Assembly: GCA_002749535.1 (NCBI GenBank)
Contig: MZZL01000401.1
Span: 296,796 to 360,795 of the forward strand
Length of the DNA: 64,000 bases
Origin: Apophysomyces variabilis
Lineage: Eukaryota; Mucoromycota; Mucoromycetes; Mucorales; Mucoraceae
Reading direction: 5' to 3'
Below the pieces are notes generated by a model. It did not search any database. It worked only from the letters and a program-made list of their open reading frames with translations, and had not been told where the DNA came from. Shown piece by piece: positions 1 to 12,240 of this stretch; position 1 is the first letter of the stretch; each line of letters opens with the position of its first letter. The position numbers and the translations under genes were made by a program.

Positions 1-1324
1 CGAATGCAACTCTGGCAAACAACTCATAAGACAGTTGTATTCTCCTTTATCCTTGTATTCGCGCATCTAATACCTAACACATCAGCATTTGCCTGCTCCT
101 CCACATGATATGTGCGGTAACTAACCAGACTTCCTCCATACACATTATAAATCCGACAGATAAGGTCAACCAGATGTCCAACAGGCACAGGTACGACAAC
201 AGATGTTTTGCAGCTACCGGTCAAAACTGGTTCATAAGCTATATATAAGTAACTTAGTAATACCTAATCATTATCGCAATGCACTCTGAAAGGTATCGGA
301 CTCGCTTGACCAGTATAGGGAAGGACTCAATATAATCTGGAGTAAGGGGAGGGAAAGGATAACTTGAAGGAAATTCTTCGACATCAAGATCTAATTCGAG
401 GTAAATATGCTATCTGGTCAAGCAATGCGCAGTATTTGTCTGTTTACCTTCATCTACAGTTCCAAATAATCGTGCAAGGGACTGATGGACGGATCCAATT
501 AAACGTAAAAGTGTATCTTTCCATTGAGTAGCCATATTTGTCTTTCCGGCAGTCTGGTATAGTGAGGCAAGGCAACGTCCGATACACTCATTCAAATTTG
601 GTTCTATATCAGATTCTCCATTAAGACAGTTCAAACATATTTTCAAGCAGTGATCAGCCACGTGCCGCGAAACGGAAGGGAATCGATCCATGTTCACTGT
701 GAGTGCCTTAAGCGTGGTTGGCTAACTAGGTATAAGCATTTTGAACAACAGTTAAAGTCGCCACGGACTTACTAAAAGTTCGCGACTCTGGCTTAGGGAG
801 ACAAGTGCTTGGTTAAACCGTGGCAAGTTTGGAGTGGTTACTTCGCGCTGAAGTTCAGGTCTGTCGACTGTGGACGCGAATAGAAAGGACAATGTCTGGA
901 TCGCTTCTTCATGAATCATCGTGGGTTCAGGTTTCTACCATGCGCGTCAGCCTAAGTTCGATCGCATAATGAGATAAGTTTGAACGTTTACCAGAACGAG
1001 CCCAAGAAGCTGTGCCGTCCATGCTCGAATATTGGCAAATAGAAGTGCTGGCGATTGTTCGCAAGTGATTCTAATCAGATTTATTGCTGCCCATCGAGCA
1101 GGCACGTGCTTTGACTGCAACAGAGTGTTTAGTCGCGCAACCCATTTTCTATGCACTACGTCTAAACCGGCTTGATCGGCTTTTTGACTGAGTAATTGAT
1201 GATTAACTAGGATCTCCACTACGAATGGGAAATTCTTATGAACAGTCGAGTCGTTTGAAATATATGAGCTTATAATATGGCTTAGAAGCTCCAAAGGCTG
1301 CGACGAAGACAAAGAGGTCGACAT
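1..1324 (-). CDS. RIX1: RIX1/PELP1-like pre-rRNA processing protein (partial)
   Basis: Rix1/PELP1 is the helical-repeat scaffold of the Rix1-Ipi1-Ipi3 complex, which acts in the nucleolus and nucleoplasm in ITS2 processing and late 60S maturation. The chosen start is the ATG at 1324 (MSTSLSSSQPLELL); a longer in-frame start exists at 1450. Exons continue leftwards: an N-terminal helical part with the family-like string KHVPARWAAINLIRITCEQ, then an exon reading IQTLSFLFASTVDRPELQRE (about 770-940), then RFPSVSRHVADHCLKICLNC (about 470-715), then a segment with EEFPSSYPFPPLTPDYIESF near 280-400, and a PVPVGHLVDLICRIYNVYG exon near 100-200. The C-terminus lies beyond base 1. The gene sits just downstream of the Munc13-type gene on the same strand. 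The family call rests on recognised sequence character, not on a search. Confidence 0.82.
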
Positions 1325-1449
1325 TTGGCTAGCGATCACTGTTGGCTTAAAGTCAATAGCAAGTGGCAAAAATGTTAATGGAGAAAAAATAGCAGTCCAT
1401 GCGCATTTTTTGATTTTCAAAGTCATAACAATTAAACGAGTGATTTCCA

Positions 1450-4400
1450 CTACAGCGGCAAGGTTTGCTCATCGGAACTGTTTTGCAATCAGAGCGTCAA
1501 TACAAAGAAGTGCATCCATAAAGAGTAAACTTACGGTGTAACAATATGTTCAGGCACAACAGGTAAAGGAACTTGGTCATTTTCGCCTACATGTGGATTT
1601 ACATCGTGAGGTGGTGGTACAGGTGGAGGTGGTACAGGGTTATTTCGCTTGTCAAATTCAGTTCGCAAAAATTCTTTCACTTTCTTTCCAGAACGCATAC
1701 GGAGAATGCGAAGGATAGTTTCACTATTCGGAAGTTCAATGGTTGTAGATTTACGTTCGGTTTTTCGTCTTCTTGCTGTATGTCGCGAATGGTATACTGA
1801 TTTACTTCTGTCAGCCTTTCGGCCACCTTGCAGTTTAATTTCCATCTGGTTCTTGAGGACTTCATGATAACTCTCAATCAGCTTATCTGTTTCAAGATTG
1901 TAGGCGACATTGATTGCCAGAAGAGCATAATATTGTGAATTTTCCAGCTTATCGATAGGAACTGCATCGCCATCTTCACCACCGTTGAAAAGTACTTTCA
2001 GTAGCTAAATTTCCGCATGAATACATACGTATTGTTCACTTCAAGCTGTACTTACTTCTAGCCATTTAAAGACAACATGGAATTCATAGTCATCTAGTGG
2101 TTTCAGGTCTGAAGGATGCTCGGACAACGGAGGCAACAAAACGCCCTCTAACGCTAAAAGAATTTCTTTCCATATCCTGAGGATCACAAGTTGCATATTC
2201 GTTTCCGATAAGTTGTCGTTCAAGATCTTAAGGTTCTTCTCTAAATAATCTAAAAGCGGAGCGATCGCATCCTCGCAATCCTGCAGACTGGGCTCCACAT
2301 GCTTGTGATTTCTACTAAAAGTAGAAAAGAAGCTTCTGTCTCGTCCAAGCAATTTATCCAGCGTTCGGCGAGAAAGACATTGACGCATGTATCTCCCCAT
2401 CTATCATGCATGTTAAATATACTTGGGTGCCTCAGTTATATCGTCGCACCTTATCTACGATCAATCCTGCAGCATCATTTTCTGCCCGTTTGAGCGTTCG
2501 GAAAGCTTTACCAAACCAAAATTGGATATCGTCCTTTTCGCCTTCCATGCTCACTCTGAGAACAAGTTTGCCCTGCGGATGGAGATTAAGAACCAGTTCA
2601 TGCGTTTGATAATCATCAAAATATTCGGGTGATAGCTTAAACCAGACGCCACCACATTCCTCGTTTGCACCGATTAGATCTTCGTCATATACAACGGCTA
2701 AAACGTCCACGGTCTTTTCATTCAGCCAAATATCAAACACTTGATCCCAGCGCGGACTCAATGTTTCGTACACTGTTCTTGTTCGCGTAATTTGCTTTCC
2801 GTCAATTTCTAATACAACGTATGGATCGCTCAAGCCATTATTATCCAGCGGCTGCAGGTTCTCCGCACGGACGATTTTGATGGAATATAGAAAGTTTGTT
2901 TGTTCGGTCTTTTCAACCACAGGTGCAGCGTTTTCACGCATAAAGACAGACACGTCGTCAACATCCATTATTTGGTATAACTTGTCCAATCTTGCCCGTG
3001 CTGCTTCGATATCATTGATTTTCACACAAAGCTAGTTTCATTAACTATTAGTTGAGTCGGGTTGGTGTCTATTGTCCATACCTCGGGTGTGAAATCGGAG
3101 GGTATATCGTCCGCTTTAGTAGAATGACGGGAGCCAATAAGCTGATTACGAGCTTTATTCAAAAATGTGCTCGATGCTCCTTCTTCTTCACGTTCAATCC
3201 GAGGGTAAATATCATCGGTGATCATTTCTTCAATGGTGTTTGTGTACTGTTCCAACGAAACGCTAATGACCTACAACGTAGAGTGTTATTCATGCCATGA
3301 AGAATAGACTTTTCATACTTTAGAAAGAACAGTCAGGAAACGGCACCGCTGAAGTTCGTTTGGCCATTGAAGATTTTGCACAAAGTCTACAGCTTCGTGG
3401 AACATTGTGAAAAGATCAACCACAGAGGACGAATGGTAAGCTGTGTCGTTAATGCGTTTGAACTGGATATTGAAAACAAAAGAAAGAGTTAGCAACAAAG
3501 CAAAGGAAGAAAGTGATTCCTATGGCTAACCTCGTCTTGCTTTATGGCATTTTCAACCCATGTTGGCGTGGCTGCGTTGGTGGTCTTAAGCCATCGTCTG
3601 ACGTGCTGCAAAAACCAAAACTCAACTTTGAATAGGGCGGTTTTGTTTCTTTAAAAGTTTCGGATCACTTAATGATTATAAATAAAGTTCAACAATTTGG
3701 GTACCTTTGTCCATGCTGATCATACAATCGCTTCAAACTCAGAACCTTGTGGTACAGTTCGAATGTGATTTCGATTGGCGCATCTTGAGCGTCTGGCAGA
3801 TATGCCCAATTTTCCATCTCCAATGCAAAGAAGGGCATCTGTCTTGCCATGACTATACCAGGAACGGATAGAATGCTAGTTTTAACCGGATTAAATAACC
3901 ATAACTTCTATTATCCAACTTGTACCCTTTGATAGGTGATTTGAATTTCCGTTTAGTCAGTGTCACAAGCTCCTTAATAAGCTTGTCCGCCATCGCCAAT
4001 AGATTCGTCAAATCGTCTTTCTCTGGATTATTGCATGCCTTCTCAATGCCGCGCCATCTTACAACAGCAGCTCCCTAGAAAGAAATTCTCATTATTGTTT
4101 TGTCTCCCATTTCAAGACGTAACTTCATACCTCCACTGTTTCCTCTAATTGTTCAAATGCCGACAACGGATTCGCATGATCCTCTAAATAAGCTGGGTTT
4201 TCGTAGATCCTGTCTAATAGGGAAACTATGTCTTGCACCCATTCAGGACTAATCGTCCAAGAAAGATGAAATGCGCATTAATAAGAATTGATCTCAATGC
4301 CTACAGCTACGTACTTTATCTTCCAGTACTCGGAGAGAGCGCCTGCCAGAGCATGGAGTAATGTATGGTTCAAACCTTCATAAACGCGAATTAAGGATTC

Positions 4401-5941
4401 GCGCTTCCTGAAATGTCATTACCTGAACCCACAAAACCGCTCATGGTACACTTACATCGTTGATTGTCCAGGATTGAATATCATTTTCCTTCAGTGCCTT
4501 ATCCAATGCTCGTACCGCATCCTTTACATCTTCAAAATCAAGCTCCTCTGCATCATAGCGGGTTTTAACCAACTCCACGTAGAGTAATGCTCGGAACGGT
4601 GTGGACAATCTCCACGTTTTCCAACACTCTCGCAGTAGCTCGTCTGACTGTTGTGACAAGACGCTCGTTTTTGCCCGCTCGGATTCTGGCGTCACATTGG
4701 TATCATAATCGATACACATATTCATAAGTAGGCGGAAGAAAGATCGTGGGTCGTTTGGAATAAACGTGAATGGTCCTTGGGAAAGACCAGAAGCATCGTG
4801 CAAATCGCCGTATACCGACCCACGCTTGCCTTCACTTGGCGAACGCATTCCCGAGAGAAGATTCGAACTACCCACATCCATTTCACTCGATGAATTCAAT
4901 GCCAGGTTGGGATTCATTAACATCAATGTTTTCATAAGCTCCGTTAACTGCTTTACTTCTCGTTTTTGCCAATTATCGTAAGTATGGGCATCAGCAAAGT
5001 CTTCGCGTCGTCCGGGAAAAGGTTGGTTGGTATGGACATTGTTAATGCATTGTTTTAAATCCATTAAAAGAGCCTATATGACCAGTTTAAGGTCCATCGG
5101 TCCATGATTCTCCGCTGACACTTACAGATTCTGTACAAATTGATTGTAGCTCCCTAAGCTTCCGACGATGTTCGATATCTGTAACTTGAAATAATTCTTG
5201 TACTGTCTTCACCATTGGAAAGTTTTCTAGCGCTTCAAAGGAATCGGACGCTGGCAGCGGTGATGCAGCTCCCGGAGACCCAGGCGGCGCTCGTCTATCT
5301 GAATGCTGACGGGTTGCTTTAGATGGACCAAGGAAGCCTCTTAACTTTTCCATGAGTTCTGGAGTAGCAGAAGAGGGGGCATCTTCTTGTATGGTTTGGA
5401 TAACTAGGCTGGTGAAACTGGCTATATAACGGTTTAAGTCTTCGTACCAAGCGGCGGGGTTGGGATTGCTTCGTTTCAGTTCAGCCTCACTCGTTTTGAG
5501 AAAGACTATGACCAGATCATTCACCGTTCCGGTCGGGCGAAAGCGATGCTGCTGTAAGTTTTTGCGAACCTGTGCAACAACTGAGACATAGCGCGGATCC
5601 TGATATTCCGGTTTGGATATGTCACGGCCTTTCCTGATATCGTCCATACGACGGAGCAAACCTCGGACAATCTCTCTTGTCAGTCTCTCAGGGTTTCTGT
5701 CCTCACCAAACTTCTCAGACAAGCTGGCAAGAGCTTCACTCACGCCAAGATGGACCGAATGTCTTTCCGTTCGTTCCTTTTTTACTTCTGTCGTCCGCTG
5801 ATTTCCGTTTTGTTCGAGACAAGCCCGGATGGCACATCGCAACGCGAAGTCGTATAAAACTACTGGATTCACCGTTCTGGCTGCTCTTTTTCCTGTACCA
5901 CCACCGCCTCGACGCAGAGTCGAGCCATTTTTGAGTTCCAT
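1450..5941 (-). CDS. Munc13/UNC13-type C2-MHD protein (Ync13-like)
   Basis: Fungal Munc13-family proteins (S. pombe Ync13 is the studied one) work at the plasma membrane in coupling exocytosis and endocytosis, notably during septation. The start is the ATG at 5941 (MELKNGSTLRRGGGG). Many exons follow: an N-terminal helical part (5087-5941), a long middle region of MHD1/MUN-like helices (3300-5064), a C2 domain (2432-3025) with the Ca2+-loop string DNNGLSDPYV and a second loop YDEDLIGANEECG, and an MHD2 region (2041-2400). A basic, proline-rich tail (PVPPPPVPPPHD) ends the protein. The last intron is phase 2: reading through its GTAAGT donor gives a stop at 1531, while splicing to the CAG near 1494 gives a tail ending in DEQTLPL at 1450. 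The 5' side shares a 199-bp intergenic region with AP-3 sigma. The exact borders of some middle exons were not resolved. Confidence 0.82.
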
Positions 5942-6140
5942 GGAGGCAAGTAAAAAGTTGTTGGTCTTAAAGTGGTAACGGGAATAAGAAAGGAAAGGAA
6001 AGAAAAGAAAAAGAACCTCACAGGTACAGGACGAGCGGGGAAAAAGGAAAGGGGAACAGACAAAGCGTGATCCAGAGGCGCTTCGAACCCAGCTTTTGCA
6101 TTTGCCTTTTATCTCACTTCGTCCGCTCTCATACCCTACA
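5942..6140. promoter_or_regulatory. shared divergent promoter, Munc13-type gene / AP-3 sigma
   Basis: These 199 bp separate the two start codons, which point away from each other, so both promoters must lie here or overlap the neighbouring exons. The Munc13-side half is purine-rich on the plus strand (runs of GGAAA/GAAAA). No clear TATA box is visible. The bidirectional function is inferred from geometry only. Confidence 0.5.
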
Positions 6141-6877
6141 ATGATAAAATCCGTGCTCATATTCAACAACCATGGCAAACCGCGGCTGATTAAATTTTAC
6201 CAGCAGATTGTAATACGGCTTTCTTTTTACGATTTAGGACTAAAAAGCTTTTGACGGAAACAGGACATCGCAACACAACAAGCATTGATTCAGGAAATCT
6301 TCTCGCTGGTCTCTAAAAGACCTGACACAGTATGTAACTTTTTGGAAGGGAGCCAACTCTTGGGAGGAAAAGACACAAGGGTTATATATCGTCATTATGC
6401 AACTCTATATTTCGTGTTTGTTGTGGACGAAAGTGAAAGTGAACTGGGGATTCTGGATCTTATACAGGTAAAAGAAAACAAACTATTACAGAATACAACA
6501 GCTAAAATGGAAATGATACGTAGGTTTTTGTCGAAAGCTTGGACAGATGTTTTGAAAACGTATGCGAACTCGATTTGGTAAGTAAAAAGAAAGAGAAAGA
6601 GGTGTTTGGACAACTCATGCGCTTTCATAGATCTTCCACTTTGATGAGGTAGGTTCGAGATATTCATTTATCAACCATCGCCATTCACCACAATAACAAA
6701 AAGGTGCATCACATCCTATCGGAAATCGTTCAAGGAGGCATGGTTTTGGAAACGAATATGAACGAAATTGTGGGAGCAATCAATGAGATGAACAAGGCGA
6801 AAAAGAAATCGAACGGTGGAGTGTCATCAGTGGGGTTACGAGCGACGGAAACACTTCGGAGCGGATTCCGTCATTGA
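6141..6877 (+). CDS. APS3: AP-3 complex sigma subunit
   Basis: This is the small (sigma) chain of the AP-3 adaptor, which sorts cargo from the Golgi/endosome to the vacuole. Exons by splice signals: 6141-6209, 6264-6467, 6524-6577, 6631-6648 and 6704-6877. They sum to 519 nt, giving 172 aa with a clean frame. The start MIKSVLIFNNHGKPRLIKFY is the longin-fold beginning typical of sigma-3. Family strings such as NFLEGSQLLGG, IYRHYATLYFVFVVD, SESELGILDLIQ and VFVESLDRCFENVCELDL follow, ending with GGMVLETNMNEIV and a variable basic tail. The fourth exon is only 18 nt (IFHFDE). Length is close to the family's usual 165-195 aa. It is transcribed away from the Munc13-type gene. Confidence 0.93.
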
Positions 6878-6949
6878 GAAAGGAAAAAGGAAAACAAAAG
6901 CATTTATTACTATAAAATGACAAAAACCATCGAAACTACTACAGTTACG

Positions 6950-8247
6950 TCAAACGCGCATTTTACCCTGGGCTTGAAGTGCCATCATCTTGTTGACACG
7001 ACGTGTGAGTAGCTGCTCGGTTCGATACTGCTCGTAGAAGCGCTCGTATGTATCGATTCGAAGCATATCGCGATGAGCCGATAATAGAGTAGATTTCAAC
7101 ATTTCAAATTCGCAGTGATCAGGATTGCAGCACTCAACAACGGCCCACGGATAGCGCCGACCTAGAATAGGCTTCTGGAGCTTGTCAGATTTCTTGCGTC
7201 TATTCCTAGAAGCAGGATAGTTTTTATTGCCATTGATGGGTGTGGGTGAACCGGGTTCTTCGATATCCGAGTCCGTAGAAGTTGTTTGGCTTTGATACAC
7301 TGGCCTGCCGGTTTCTCTATCTTCCTCATAACTAATCAATGTAAACGGTATATGCTCCAGATACTCGATCATCACGGCCGCATCTTGGTCATTGTCTTCT
7401 TCAACGCATTCTTGGAGCATATCTACTATCCGTTTAATGGTAACAGAACCTTGTAGTTCACCTTCAGCCTTCTTTGCTTGCTGTACGTAGCTTTCTCTCA
7501 TTTGATCATCCTGACTGGTGTTTTCACTACTTTCTTCCATCTGATCCTCGTCAGAATCACTAACATCCTCCTCCTCGTCTTCATCACCAGTTGAAATATA
7601 TCCATAGATAGGAATATGCATCACGTCAAATATCTCTCGCCGGAAACTTTTCTTAAGTGTTTCTCGCTGTGCGGTTGTTAATGTGTCGGCTTTCCCGATG
7701 ACCGGTATGACGTTGACTCGTGAACTGAGCAGACGAATAATATAGCGATCTACATCACTGAAGACACCTTCAGTCGTGTTGATAAAATATATGCAAGTAT
7801 GGATATGTGTGTCTAATGCTTTTGCATCACGATGCACTTTGGTTTCCTAACAACCGGAGATTAAAGTTCAGAGCGTTGTATCCAACATAAACAGGCAATT
7901 ACCTCAACCAGCGTGCGTTCAAATTGGTGGTCAATGTAGTTCGTAATATAACGTAGCTGTTGGTCCGCATCAGCACCGCTAGTTAAACCTGGCGTATCGG
8001 TTACTGTGAGAGCTGTCCGCTGTCCGTTCTCTTCTAACAGCATAGATATGCTATATAAATCTTCGGTCTTCTGCAACGGTTCCTTCATCGCGGCCAGTTT
8101 TGATTCCTTGTATGTTCCCTGGACAATATTGTGTTTCATGCGCTCATAAAGCGTTTTGACAAACGCAGACTTTCCAGAACCCGCCATGCCTACCACCATG
8201 ACATTCAAATGTGACACAGCATCTTTACGGGACTTTGTTTGGCCCAT
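6950..8247 (-). CDS. divergent septin-family GTPase
   Basis: Septins are filament-forming GTPases of the cell cortex that act in septation and hyphal morphogenesis. Two exons (7903-8247 and 6950-7846) give 413 aa with frame conserved across a 56-bp intron. The P-loop GMAGSGKS is at residues 20-27, the switch II DTPG at 84-87 and the GKAD specificity motif at 166-169; THIHTCIYFI around 128-137 fits the septin core. Unusual points are an acidic, Ser/Glu-rich insertion at about residues 202-230 (GDEDEEEDVSDSDEDQ), a basic stretch before the C-terminal helices, and no long C-terminal coiled coil. It resembles non-core (AspE-like) septins more than Cdc3/10/11/12, which is an inference. The start could instead be the ATG at 8277, but a CAG just before position 8247 suggests a 5'UTR intron acceptor there. 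Confidence 0.8.
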
Positions 8248-8808
8248 GAGCTTCTGAGAAAAAATATTGTATAGCATTTTCTGTATTGTTTCTTTTTTGC
8301 TGATTGGAAGAGAAGAAGAAAGAAAGACGCAGATAGTTATTAAGCCTATGCATTTATATCATGATTAAGGTAGTAATTAGGAACAAATAGTTCGCGTCAA
8401 ATTCCCAATGACATCTCGAAGTAATTATCAATCGATCTGTCAATATTTGTTACAAAATGCATGCTTTATAGAAATAAATTTTTGCAAACTATTATTCCAA
8501 AAAACAACGTTCGTTGGTTTGGTTAATATAGATTCATATTAATCACAACTATCACTTGACTGTAAATAACATTTATCGGGTCAAGTGGCAAATAACGTTT
8601 AGTGTTCATCTACTTATAGCATCAATATTTTTACTACCCTTCCGAGTATGCGTAGGTATTGAGGTGCATGACCACGTGTTGCAGAAATGAAAAAGTAAAT
8701 GGTTAGGTAAAATTGTTTACTATACGGCCCGTGCAAAGCAGCACAGCAATAGCGATCAGTTTACTACCCTTTTAGCTGATTGAGGTTCGGGAATTTATTG
8801 TTGAGCTA
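8248..8808. other. intergenic, septin 5' region / metacaspase 3' region
   Basis: AT-rich sequence of 561 bp upstream of the septin start and downstream of the metacaspase stop. A GA-rich tract lies just upstream of the septin gene, near 8305-8325. The short phrase TTTACTACCCTT(T/C) occurs near 8628-8641 and again near 8759-8772. No coding sequence or RNA gene was recognised. Confidence 0.4.
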
Positions 8809-10727
8809 TCAAATAATGAAAAGAAGGTTCACATCAATCGGATGAGATGATGATAACTGGGGCCGCTGAGAATATTTCTCTCTCAAGATCGTACGAACCG
8901 AATTTAACAACTGTAAATAGGATTGGTTACGGTTTTGACGCAGGGCAGCTGCACGGCAATTGTCAGAAATGCAAAACAGTAATGACAGTAAATGATAATA
9001 AACCAGACTTACTTGTAAAGGCATAGCTCATTGCCCCTGTGCTTCTTCCAGCTTCAAAGCTGTCGGCTGATGTCTGCTCATCTTTACAGCCAGAGAACAT
9101 AATCACATCAGCAGGTGAACTTTTGAATTGCTTCACACGGTCATCCACCGATCTTCCTTTGAGAAGCCTATTTCCCATGGACATCACGGAAGAGAGCGCA
9201 CCACCAAGATTGCCTCTGGCATACTGCATGCCAGCATTTAATAAACCGGAGCCGGCATCTTTAAAAAGACTTGTTTCTTTGATATTGCCTTGAGTAGAAT
9301 ATACGTAAGGCAAATCAAGAGCTGTTCCTGAATGACAGCTATCGAAAATAGCAGTAAGACGGCACCCAGGTGGCAATGGACGCACCATGATTTGATGCAT
9401 AACCTAAACAGAAACTTTGAGCTGCGTCTACTGGAAGATAGGTTCACCTACATCATCCACAATTTGTCCCGAGTTACCAGGATACATCTTGTGATCTACA
9501 GGATAGATTGTCTCATCCCAACCATCATCTTCATCACCATCACGATCTTCGACCTGAAACAGATAGGTTAACTTTTAGGTGAAGAAGGTGTAGTTATCTC
9601 GCTACTCACCCTTCCACCATGACCGCTAAAATGGAAAAAAAATCTACAGGGAACCAAGTACAAATTCAGTACAATTGTAACACTTGCATTTTGCTTTTTC
9701 TTACGAATCATTAGGACGTGCATCATGCACCAGCCATTGCATGCCCGAGATCATATTCTGTCGGGTTGGGATAAACCGAGGATTGGTTTGATCATCCGTC
9801 AAAATAACCATGTCTTCCTATTTCGCTAAGTCAGACAATACTTGTTATTTCCTCTTTTTTACCTCACGGAAATTATATAAGGATATCAAAAATTGTTTTA
9901 CGTTTTGCACGTCGTTAATACAGCCTACCTCACAACATTATATATATGACCTGCACCTTTTTTCCTTCCCTGGACCTACCTTTCAACTCGTTAGGGGATC
10001 GGAAATAATTGATACCGATCAGTAATGCTCGTTTACGTCCCTGGCCTATCATCCTCGTCAATAACATGAATACAAACTGAAGATTATCAGACTCACAGTT
10101 AGACAGCTGAAAGTTGGGAGGCGGTCGGTTCTGCATCATAGGGTTGACATGCATTACCAACTGATCAGTACCAGATGGAGGTGGACGGCCATAGGGAACT
10201 AGAAGTGCAAGCCTCAGATTACGTGTTATAGTTCTTTATTTTCTATTGTACCTGGATGAGGAGATTGATTATACGAAGAATGCGGTGGTTGCGGATAGTT
10301 GGCTTGTGCTGTCGTAGGATCAGTTGGTCTGAATACCGGATCAGGACCTGATGCAGATCAACTCTATTAAGCACGACGAAAAATGTTGTGGTATGGATCA
10401 GACATACCTGTGTACTGAGGTGGGCGAATATGCTCATTCGCCGGGTAAGGGCGATAGTTAGGTGAATTCACTGGCGGAGGAGGAGCATACTGCTTTGATG
10501 ACTTTTTAGATCGGCAACTTTAGGGCTGACGCAGGCGAGGTACTTACTTGTTGAGGTGGGGGTGGAGGATAGGCACCATATTGAATTGGATAAGTTTGGG
10601 ATGGGATAGGTGGCGGTGCAGCAGGATATTGACTGGGAGGCGGAGGATACTGTCCAGGAGGAGGGGGATAGGGAGGAGGATACTGCGGTTGCCTTCCAGG
10701 AGTACCGTAATTACCAGGATATGACAT
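8809..10727 (-). CDS. MCA1: type I metacaspase with proline-rich prodomain
   Basis: Metacaspases are caspase-fold cysteine proteases that cleave after Arg/Lys and act in stress, ageing and protein quality control. The start ATG at 10727 opens a Pro/Tyr/Gln-rich prodomain ([18 protein letters not shown]). At least eight exons follow. The core begins with [12 protein letters not shown] (about 10000-10040), then [29 protein letters not shown], the His-containing [11 protein letters not shown] (near 9610-9645), [18 protein letters not shown], and the catalytic Cys in [15 protein letters not shown] (near 9300-9360). The C-terminus is [16 protein letters not shown] ... [11 protein letters not shown], closing at 8809. 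His and Cys are both present, so the enzyme should be active. The last intron (8949-9012) was confirmed by codon completion (A|CT). Exact borders of the prodomain exons are less sure. Confidence 0.92.
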
Positions 10728-11205
10728 TCTGCTGCTTTGTCTAACAATGAACAAGTGTAACGGGTTTCGCTGCTTAAAAGTGGGAAAGGTTCAATGACGT
10801 CAGTACGTTCGTTGGATGGTACACTTCGTTTTGCATATAACTAGGCATTAAAAGTAATATCAAGTATGTTGAACAATGCAAAATATAAGCATATCTAAGT
10901 GGGGCACCTTGCAACAGATGAGCGATAGTAAAGTGATCCAATGGCATCCAAGGTAAAGAGATGCTTACTATCGGTGTTGTAATCCCCGCTTTCGGAACTT
11001 GAAAACGAGAGGAGACGAAGGGACGCGCCTACCACCTTACTGTTTATTGGACTACATTGCGCGCGATTATACATTCGCCTGTGCCATACCACCAGGCAGA
11101 TCAAGAATAACGCGCTTAGCGGATCGCCAAGTGAATCAGCTTTTAGCTGACTTCAAAACCTCTTGCCCACTCGAAGGTCACTTGGTCAAATAGGGCAATG
11201 ACAAG
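10728..11205. other. intergenic, no gene recognised
   Basis: The metacaspase 5' region followed by about 300 bp of unassigned sequence that leads into the LINE ORF1 relic. A CRE-like TGACGTCA element is visible at 10795-10802 (caaTGACGTCAgtac). Short open frames exist, but none has recognisable protein character. Confidence 0.35.
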
Positions 11206-11209
11206 GCTG

Positions 11210-12240
11210 ACCCACCCATGCCTGCCTTTCGCTCCAAGCACCTTATTATATCCAAGTGTACCAGTGTATCACTCAGGCCGCCGAAAACATTGGCGACGAC
11301 CAACCTGCCCCGACCACTACTCCTTTTGCCCTGGTGGTTGAGCACCAGGAAGCCCTGCCGGAATTTATGCAGACAATCATGAACGAACTGAACATACACC
11401 GCCAGCGCCTTGATAAACAAGGCCATCTGTACGATAAACTTGCCCAACTCACAAAACAACTGGAAACTGCCAAGGCCCGAATTGCGGAACTAGAAGAAAC
11501 TAACGCCCGACTAAATGAACAATTATCGAATCAAACCCCTATCACTCAGCCAAACAACATCGATTCCCCAGAATTGAACGGAACACAGGCTTCTCAGCAC
11601 GCTGTGTCAACCAAACGCATTGTCGGATACAGCACGTATGGCACGTATCCGTAGACCACCGGCAAAACTAAATCCATAACGTTCAGCAGCGACAAGCCTC
11701 AGCTGCCAAATGTTCACCCCACTCTCCTCCACTCACGGCTTCAGATATGTCTACTTCCCTGCCCGCGCCCGCATGCCTGCTGGCCAGGTCCGGAAATACT
11801 TCCGCCAACTTTGCATCGCTAATAGTAGGATCCTGGACATTCATTACTCTGAACCTCAAGCTATGACACTTCTTGTCCACAATGACTTCGCTAATGAGCT
11901 TAAACAAACTCTAAATAAATTTTGAGTTACACCAAATCCGGACTTTGACCCTCTCGATCAAGTACAGCTAAATGATCCCAAGTATGACAACCCACCAGAA
12001 AATGAACGTGCACAAAAGGCATTAGAGCACCACTTCTATAGAATGCTTAAAGCGGTGGAAAATATACGCCCTCCAGTGAGATATGCTGTCGCTAAATTAT
12101 TTCCTGACGAAGGATGGATTGCTACATAGGAAATGAAGAACCTTCTCAACCAGAACAACGCTCGTGTTAACAACCTGTTCGATCGCTCTTGATTGAATCA
12201 CTCCATGTCTTTCGATCGCACCACGACCTATGTTTCAACC
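11210..12240 (+). pseudogene. LINE ORF1 (gag-like) relic
   Basis: A broken coding sequence of the kind carried as ORF1 by Mucorales non-LTR (LINE) retrotransposons. Readable pieces are a coiled-coil segment (11256-11654; HRQRLDKQGHLYDKLAQLTK followed by LETAKARIAELEETNARLNE), then after an in-frame stop the string GFRYVYFPARARMPAGQVRK with ILDIHYSEPQAMTLLVHNDF (11710-11925), a further stop, and DFDPLDQVQLNDPKYDNP ... IRPPVRYAVAKLFPDEGWI (about 11940-12130). Stops after TLNKF and after GWIAT and a frame change near 11655-11700 show it is dead. It is on the opposite strand from the ORF2 relic 3 kb away, so the two belong to different copies. The family assignment comes from memory of similar Mucorales proteins and is moderately sure. 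Confidence 0.6.

Noticed and set aside
5087..6178. Longer start for the Munc13-type gene at 6178
   Set aside because: The extra N-terminal text would overlap the first exon of AP-3 sigma, which is firmly placed at 6141, and it reads as noncoding pyrimidine/purine tract.
9870..9900. U12-type donor-like ATATCCTT on the minus strand in the metacaspase
   Set aside because: The string lies inside a conserved coding exon ([11 protein letters not shown] region) and the neighbouring canonical splice sites already give the correct protein.
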